DNA of 38,416 nt from the NCBI RefSeq assembly GCF_018207095.1, contig NZ_QOCZ01000076.1:1-38416 (forward strand), read 5' to 3'. Shown in pieces: positions 34,150 to 38,416 of the stretch. Under the pieces are notes generated by a model. That model saw only the letters and a list, made by a program, of their open reading frames with translations, searched no databases and had not been told where the DNA came from. Source of the DNA: Nocardiopsis sp. MG754419 (GTDB taxonomy: Bacteria; Actinomycetota; Actinomycetes; Streptosporangiales; Streptosporangiaceae). The stretch's first letter is position 1. The number at the start of each line of letters is the position of its first letter. The position numbers were made by a program, and so were the translations under genes.

Positions 34150-34165
34150 CATTGATTGGGCAATG
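34150..34165. promoter_or_regulatory. CATTG-N6-CAATG dyad in the CitMHS-LysR gap
   Basis: The exact inverted repeat CATTGATTGGGCAATG lies in the 111-bp divergent gap, 18 bases before the LysR start. It contains a LysR-type T-N11-A core and sits in an A/T-rich stretch. It is the probable recognition site of the adjacent LysR regulator. Confidence 0.55.
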
Positions 34166-34182
34166 ACCTATGCTCTGGATGC

Positions 34183-35109
34183 ATGGACCTGAATCTGCGG
34201 CAGTTGGAGGTCTTCGCGACGGTCGCCCGGTGCGGGAGTTTCACCGACGCCGCGGAGCGTCTGCACGTCGCCCAGTCCTCACTGAGCCGCACCGTGATGG
34301 CGATGGAACGCGGCCTGGGCGTGCCTTTGCTGGAGCGCACCACGCGGAAGGTCCGGTGCACCCCCGAGGGCGCCGAGGTGCTCGCGGTGGCCGAACGACT
34401 GCTCTCCCGCCACCGCGCGGAGATGAACGGCCTGGAGCGCTATCTGCGCGGGGACCGGGGCACCGTCACCGTGTCGACCCTGCCCTCCCTCGCGGCCACG
34501 CTCCTGCCCCCGGCGATCGTGCGACTGCGCGAGGAGGCCCCCGAGATCGACGTGCACGTCCTGGACGGCATGGCCGAGTCCGCACTGGACCGGCTGGAGG
34601 CGGGGGAGAGCGATCTGGCGTTGGTGGCCGTGGGTCGGCCCCGCCCCGGAACGCGCGCGCGTGCGCTGGTCCGCGACCGGTTCCTCGCGGTCCTGCCGCC
34701 GGACCATCCGCTCGGTGAGCGTGAGGAGACGACCTGGTCGGACCTGGCCGAGGCACCCTTCGTCGTGACCGGCGGCGACTCCAGCGTCCGGCGGGTGGTG
34801 GAGGACGCCCTGGACGAGGCGGGCGTCCTCGAACCTCGCCTGATCCAGGCCGGCAACATCTCCACCGTCGGCGGGCTGGTCGGCGCCGGGATCGGTGTCT
34901 CGGCGCTGCCCGCGCTCGCCCTGCCACTGATGGGCTTCGCCGACCACGTCCGTGTCCCGCTCCGGGGCCCGGCGACCGAACGCCTGATCAGTGTGGTCGT
35001 TCCCGAGCACCGGACGCCGGGCCCCGCGGTGGAACGGTTCCTGCGCGTGTTGTGGGGGATGCGCGCCACCGACCACCCCCTGCCCGACGGGGCCGCCTGG
35101 CAGCTCTGA
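34183..35109 (+). CDS. LysR family transcriptional regulator (CitMHS-AtuA operon)
   Basis: This 308-aa LysR protein has an N-terminal helix-turn-helix (LRQLEVFATVARCGSFTDAAE, split at the turn, then SSLSRTVMAMERGLGVPLLERT). The effector domain has GLVGAGIGVSALPALALP. ATG 34183 gives the typical MDLNLRQLEVF start; no ribosome site is clear, so it may be leaderless or weakly translated. It is divergent from the CitMHS operon. Its inducer is likely a carboxylate. Confidence 0.92.
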   Translation: MDLNLRQLEVFATVARCGSFTDAAERLHVAQSSLSRTVMAMERGLGVPLLERTTRKVRCTPEGAEVLAVAERLLSRHRAEMNGLERYLRGDRGTVTVSTLPSLAATLLPPAIVRLREEAPEIDVHVLDGMAESALDRLEAGESDLALVAVGRPRPGTRARALVRDRFLAVLPPDHPLGEREETTWSDLAEAPFVVTGGDSSVRRVVEDALDEAGVLEPRLIQAGNISTVGGLVGAGIGVSALPALALPLMGFADHVRVPLRGPATERLISVVVPEHRTPGPAVERFLRVLWGMRATDHPLPDGAAWQL

Positions 35110-35110
35110 G

Positions 35111-35124
35111 CGGCGGCTCCGCCG
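35111..35124 (+). terminator. Short hairpin after the LysR gene
   Basis: CGGCGG and CCGCCG flank two bases immediately after the LysR stop, in the 35-bp gap before a convergent gene. A tight loop makes it weak. Confidence 0.25.
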
Positions 35125-35144
35125 GGACTCGACACGGGTGGGGT

Positions 35145-36212
35145 TCAGCGCAGGGCGGCCAAGGCCTCCACCAGGCGGTCGACGTCCGCCTCGGTGTTGT
35201 ACAGGTGGAACGAGACCCGCAGCCGGCCGCCGCGTACGGCCGCCGTCACCCCCGCCTCGGCCAGACGCTCGGCCGTGCCCTCCGGCGCCGGCAGCGACAC
35301 GATGGCCGAACCCCCGCCCGCCAGACCCGCCTCGTCCCGGAAGCGGTCGGCCAGGGCGACGTCGTGCTCGTGGATGGTCTCGACGCCCACCCGCTCGATC
35401 AGTGCCAGGGAGTGCTCCAGGGACACGAACGCCGACCACACCGGCGCCAGGTCGAGGCGTCGCGCACCGGCCGCGGGGGTCAGGGACGCCCCGTACAGGG
35501 AGTTCCACGGCTCGGCGGCCGAGTACCAGTTGGCCGCCAGGGGCCGCAGCTCGGCCAGTGCCTCGTCGGTCCCCGCGAGGAAGGCCGAGCCCCGGGTGCC
35601 CAGCAGCCACTTGTAGGGACTGCACACCACGTAGTCCAAGCGCGCGCCGTCCAGGGGGAGCCACCCCGCGGACTGGGTCGTGTCCACCAGCAGCCGGGTG
35701 CCGTGGTCGGCGCGGGCGGAGAGCAGGTCCTCCAACGGGGCCAGGGACCCGTCGGCGGACTGCGCCGCCGAGACCGCCACCAGTGCGGTGGTGGGCCGGA
35801 CCTCGTCGGCCAACCGGGCCAGCGGCACCTCCCGCACCCGCAGGTCACCGCGGGCGGCGAAGGGGTGCACAGTGGAGCTGAACTCGTGCTCGGGCACCAG
35901 GACCTCGGCGTCGATGGGCAGACTCGCGGCGATGGTGCCGGTGAACTGGGCGACGTGGGTGCCGATGGCCACCCGGTCGGCGGTGACACCGGCCAGTCGG
36001 GCGTAGGCGGCGCGGGTGCGTTCGATGCCCGGGTCATGGGCCCCGGGGGAGAAGCGCCCCGTGGCCACCTCGTGGGTGTGCTCTTCGAGGGCCCGCCTCG
36101 CCGCGTGCGGTGTCAGGCCGTGGGTGGCGCTGTTGAGGTAGGTGCCGTGCGGGGTGAACTCCCGCTGTGCCTGCTGAAGGCGCGTCCGTGCGCTCTGGTC
36201 CATGTACCGCAT
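35145..36212 (-). CDS. Class V aminotransferase (cysteine desulfurase-like PLP enzyme)
   Basis: This fold-type-I PLP enzyme is about 355 aa long. The cofactor Lys is in CSPYKWLLGTRG, the ring-stacking region is GTHVAQFTG, and the Asp/Gln pair is in LLVDTTQSAGW. It has the overall look of isopenicillin-N-epimerase/EgtE-type class V enzymes rather than IscS (no catalytic-Cys loop seen). The substrate is unknown; no ergothioneine genes are nearby. The start is uncertain: ATG 36212 is used, ATG 36203 and TTG 36239 are alternatives. It stands alone between a convergent LysR gene and a MarR gene on the same strand. Confidence 0.85.
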   Translation of the reverse strand: MRYMDQSARTRLQQAQREFTPHGTYLNSATHGLTPHAARRALEEHTHEVATGRFSPGAHDPGIERTRAAYARLAGVTADRVAIGTHVAQFTGTIAASLPIDAEVLVPEHEFSSTVHPFAARGDLRVREVPLARLADEVRPTTALVAVSAAQSADGSLAPLEDLLSARADHGTRLLVDTTQSAGWLPLDGARLDYVVCSPYKWLLGTRGSAFLAGTDEALAELRPLAANWYSAAEPWNSLYGASLTPAAGARRLDLAPVWSAFVSLEHSLALIERVGVETIHEHDVALADRFRDEAGLAGGGSAIVSLPAPEGTAERLAEAGVTAAVRGGRLRVSFHLYNTEADVDRLVEALAALR

Positions 36213-36320
36213 GTTCACAGCGGCGGGGGAGCGGTTCAAGGGCCGGTCCGCCCCTGAGTGGACCTCTTTTCCGCCGGGACGCGGGGCTCTGGGCGCCGAT
36301 GCGCCGGAGGGGCAACGGTG

Positions 36321-36860
36321 TCAGGTGCGGAACTTGGCCTGCGCGTCGGCGGATCCGGCCATGAGCTTGTTGAGGAGACGGACCAGTTCGTGGCGCTCCT
36401 CGGGCTCCAGCGCCTCCGCCCAGGCGCTCTCCCGGCGGTTGTGCGCGCGGAACACGCCCAGGATCGCCCCGTAACCGGACTCGGTGAGGCTGAGCTGGAG
36501 GGCGCGCCGGTCGTGGGTGGCCCGCTCACGGCTGAGCAGACCGTCGCGTTCGAGGGTGTTGAGCAGCGCGGACAGGGCGGCGCGGCTCATGCCGGAGATC
36601 TCGGCGGTGGTCTTGGCCTCCATGGGGCCGGCCAGCCAGAGCGCGAACAGGACGCGAAAGCCCGGCCAGGTCCACCCCCGGGGCCGATGCACGGAGGACT
36701 CCAGGTCGTAGATGATCATGCTCGTGACCCGGTTGAGCGTGAGGACCATGCGCATGGCCTCGGCGTTCACGGAGGGGAGTTCACGCTCGGCCTTCTGCAC
36801 CGCGTAATCCACGAATGACCAGAAGGTGAGATCGTCAGGGGGTGCGGTGTTGTGAGTCAC
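36321..36860 (-). CDS. MarR family transcriptional regulator
   Basis: This 179-aa winged-helix regulator has its recognition region at about 75-125 (AKTTAEISGMSRAALSALLNTLERDGLL, split by the helix turn, then the wing RERATHDRRALQLSLT). The start is GTG 36860. There is no ribosome site, and a TATTAG hexamer lies about 10-15 bases upstream, so the message may be leaderless. It is divergent from the metallo-beta-lactamase-fold gene, with a 403-bp gap that includes a perfect palindrome close to that gene. Confidence 0.88.
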   Translation of the reverse strand: MTHNTAPPDDLTFWSFVDYAVQKAERELPSVNAEAMRMVLTLNRVTSMIIYDLESSVHRPRGWTWPGFRVLFALWLAGPMEAKTTAEISGMSRAALSALLNTLERDGLLSRERATHDRRALQLSLTESGYGAILGVFRAHNRRESAWAEALEPEERHELVRLLNKLMAGSADAQAKFRT

Positions 36861-37127
36861 GCGGACCAGCCTAATACGCGGGGGCTCGCGCCGTTCGGTC
36901 TCTCATCGCCCTCTCCTGGCGCGGGATTCGACCGTGGGATCCCGGTTCGTCTGGTTCTTTCACGGCGGTCTTCGTGCCGTTGTCCGTGAAAAGGCGGAGG
37001 TGGCCGTGGACGGACCTTCGTCGTGCCTTCCGGAGAGGGGGAGGGTGCCCTTGCGTGACGGGGAGTGTCCACCGCGCGGAGCGCGCCGCAGGTCAGCGCT
37101 CCGCGGGTGGCCGGGGTAGGCTCGTTT

Positions 37128-37143
37128 TGTGATCTGCATCACT
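37128..37143 (+). promoter_or_regulatory. CRP/GlxR-like site
   Basis: TGTGATCTGCATCACT matches the CRP-family consensus TGTGA-N6-TCACA at nine of ten fixed positions. It lies 121 bases upstream of the metallo-beta-lactamase-fold gene, a usual place for activation. The regulator is not in the window. Confidence 0.55.
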
Positions 37144-37201
37144 GGCCCGAGAGGTCCAGGCCCCCTGGTCCTGTGTCGTGGGGCACGTTAGGGTCGGATT
37201 C

Positions 37202-37215
37202 ATCAAACGTTTGAT
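37202..37215. promoter_or_regulatory. Perfect 14-bp palindrome, probable MarR-type operator
   Basis: ATCAAACGTTTGAT is an exact inverted repeat 48 bases before the start of the metallo-beta-lactamase-fold gene. A/T-rich palindromes of this size are typical MarR or TetR operators; the divergent MarR gene is the natural candidate. Confidence 0.6.
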
Positions 37216-37263
37216 CATTCGGGTGGTGTGAGCCGCTCGCGACGACCGAAGGGCCCTTCGACC

Positions 37264-38226
37264 ATGGCAGCCAAGCCGTTCGCCTCCTCCGCCGACACCG
37301 ACGTCAAACAGCAGACCCTCGAGGTCCTGGCCGACGGCGTCTACGCGCTCACCGCCGAAGGCGACCCCAATGTGGGCGCCATCGAGGGCGAGGACTTCGT
37401 CGTGGCCTTCGAGGCCCTGGCCACCCCGACCGCCGCCAAGGAATGGCTCGCCCTCCTTCGGGAGCACACCGACAAGCCCGTGCGCTACCTGGTGCTCTCG
37501 CATTACCACGCGGTCCGCGTCCTGGGCGCCAGCGCCTTCGACGCCACCGTCATCCTCACCCACGAGAAGACCCACGAGCTCATCCGCGAGCGCGGCGAGC
37601 AGGACTGGGCCAGCGAGTTCGGCCGCATGCCGCGCCTGGCCAAGGACGCCGACTCCGTACCCGGCCTGACCTGGCCCACCCAGACCTTCGCCGACCGCAC
37701 CACCATCGACCTGGGCGGTGACCGCGGCGAACTCGTCCTGGAGTACTTCGGTCGTGGCCACACCGAGGGCGACATCGTCGCCTGGCTGCCGAAACAGAAG
37801 ATCCTCTTCGCCGGCGACCTCGTCGAGGCCCAGGCCGCCCTCTACACCGGCGACGCCTTCCACAAGGACTGGGCCGGGGACACCCTCGACAGGGTCAAGG
37901 CCCTGGGGGCCGAGATGCTCGTCGGTGGACGCGGCGCGGTCAGCCGCGGCCGTGAGGAGGTCGACGCCGCCATCGAGCAGACCCGCAACTTCCTCGACGT
38001 GATGATCCGCGAGGTCGGCGCCGTCCACGAACGCGGGGGCACGCTGAAGGAGGCCTTCGACGCCACCCACACGGCCCTGGTCGACGACTACGGCCACTGG
38101 CCCATCTTCGAGCACTGCCTGCCCTTCGACGTCTCCCGCCTGTGGGACGAGTTCTCCGGCATCGAACGCCCCGTCATCTGGACCGCCGAGCGCGACCGCG
38201 AGGTCTGGGACCGGCTGCAGAGCTGA
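37264..38226 (+). CDS. Metallo-beta-lactamase-fold protein with a degenerate metal motif
   Basis: This 320-aa MBL-fold protein has the usual HxHxDH motif reading SHYHAVRVLG: His80 and His82 are kept, but Asp and the third His are replaced by Val84 and Arg85. His166 (GRGHTEGD) and Asp185 (FAGD) remain. At most one metal could bind in the normal way, so hydrolase activity is uncertain; some relatives act in oxidation pathways or as sensors. ATG 37264 has a weak GAAGGG upstream; an in-frame GTG at 37228 would add a basic tail. It is likely controlled by the divergent MarR protein and a CRP-type activator. Confidence 0.85.
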   Translation: MAAKPFASSADTDVKQQTLEVLADGVYALTAEGDPNVGAIEGEDFVVAFEALATPTAAKEWLALLREHTDKPVRYLVLSHYHAVRVLGASAFDATVILTHEKTHELIRERGEQDWASEFGRMPRLAKDADSVPGLTWPTQTFADRTTIDLGGDRGELVLEYFGRGHTEGDIVAWLPKQKILFAGDLVEAQAALYTGDAFHKDWAGDTLDRVKALGAEMLVGGRGAVSRGREEVDAAIEQTRNFLDVMIREVGAVHERGGTLKEAFDATHTALVDDYGHWPIFEHCLPFDVSRLWDEFSGIERPVIWTAERDREVWDRLQS

Positions 38227-38264
38227 GCGGACGCGTCCGCGGGCCCGGCGCCGCCGGCGCCCGC
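38227..38264 (+). terminator. Tandem GC-rich hairpins after the MBL-fold gene
   Basis: Directly after the stop lies the perfect palindrome GCGGACGCGTCCGC, followed by a second repeat with arms GCGGGC and GCCCGC enclosing GGCGCC repeats. Together they make a plausible terminator. Confidence 0.5.
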
Positions 38265-38371
38265 ACCGCGAGGCCGACCGCCCCGGGCCCAGAGCCCACG
38301 CGACAGGAGCCGTCCCCGCACCACCACCGCCCACCGCGCCCGTTCGGGGCGCCCCACGATCGGAACCGACC

Positions 38372-38416
38372 ATGTCGCAGCCCCCCGGGCCCCGCGCCGA
38401 GCACCAGGACGGGGTC
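38372..38416 (+). CDS. Possible start of a gene running off the window
   Basis: An ATG at 38372 opens a frame that stays open for 15 codons to the end of the window (MSQPPGPRAEHQDGV). CGGAA lies about 8 bases upstream. There is too little sequence to identify a family, and chance is possible. Confidence 0.3.
   Translation, partial: MSQPPGPRAEHQDGV

Larger units (their letters stand above)
36861..37263. other. 403-bp divergent regulatory gap
   Basis: No supported gene lies here. It holds the MarR promoter at its left end and, near the right end, a CRP-like site (37128-37143) and a perfect palindrome (37202-37215). Confidence 0.6.

Overview
The window is very GC-rich actinobacterial DNA. Codons end in G or C, GTG starts are common, AGGAGG-type ribosome sites precede many genes, and many genes overlap by ATGA or GTGA. 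The gene set fits a soil actinomycete and resembles Nocardiopsis/Streptosporangiales types: a deazaflavin (F420)-type nitroreductase, Eis-type acetyltransferases, sugar ABC importers without their own ATPase, a 19-bp IdeR/DmdR-like iron box, and many one-component regulators. The species assignment is inference. I see no rRNA, tRNA, CRISPR array, insertion sequence or prophage. This is a chromosomal region of small catabolic and transport operons, each with its own regulator.

Left part (1-9.1 kb). A GntR/FCD regulator is divergent from a tightly coupled four-gene operon: an EryC/OiaC-like TIM-barrel enzyme, a DhaK-DhaL fusion kinase, an RpiB-family isomerase and a triosephosphate-isomerase paralogue. 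Together these look like a route from D- or L-erythrulose to D-erythrose 4-phosphate. A perfect 16-bp palindrome lies between regulator and operon, and a perfect 15-bp hairpin ends the operon. Next come a TetR regulator with an alpha/beta hydrolase, an Lrp/AsnC regulator divergent from an AzlC-AzlD amino-acid exporter pair, and a DUF1989 protein.

Middle part (9.1-16.9 kb). A glycan island holds a CUT1 importer (lipoprotein and two permeases, no ATPase), a ROK regulator broken by a one-base frameshift, a divergent cytosolic GH89 alpha-N-acetylglucosaminidase, and a BadF-type sugar kinase. The simplest reading is import of an alpha-GlcNAc-capped oligosaccharide, hydrolysis inside the cell, and phosphorylation of the released amino sugar.

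Central-right part (16.9-26.1 kb). This holds mostly single genes: a PlsC-type acyltransferase, a threonine/serine dehydratase divergent from a LysR regulator, a VOC protein, a TRIC/UPF0126 membrane protein, an orphan ABC ATPase, a disulfide-oxidoreductase-like flavoprotein lacking the usual C-terminal His, an iron-box-controlled siderophore-interacting reductase, and a second BadF-type kinase.

Right part (26.4-38.4 kb). Three consecutive Eis-like acetyltransferases form a tandem array, and the first two share the same upstream sequence at identical spacing. They are followed by the F420-type protein, a CitMHS transporter / AtuA (DUF1446) / small AtuA-C-like operon with a divergent LysR regulator, a class-V aminotransferase, a MarR regulator, and a metallo-beta-lactamase-fold protein with a degenerate metal motif. 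Upstream of the last gene are a CRP-like site and a perfect 14-bp palindrome. The best leads for new biology are the tetrulose operon, the cytosolic GH89 island, the Eis triplet and the CitMHS-AtuA operon.
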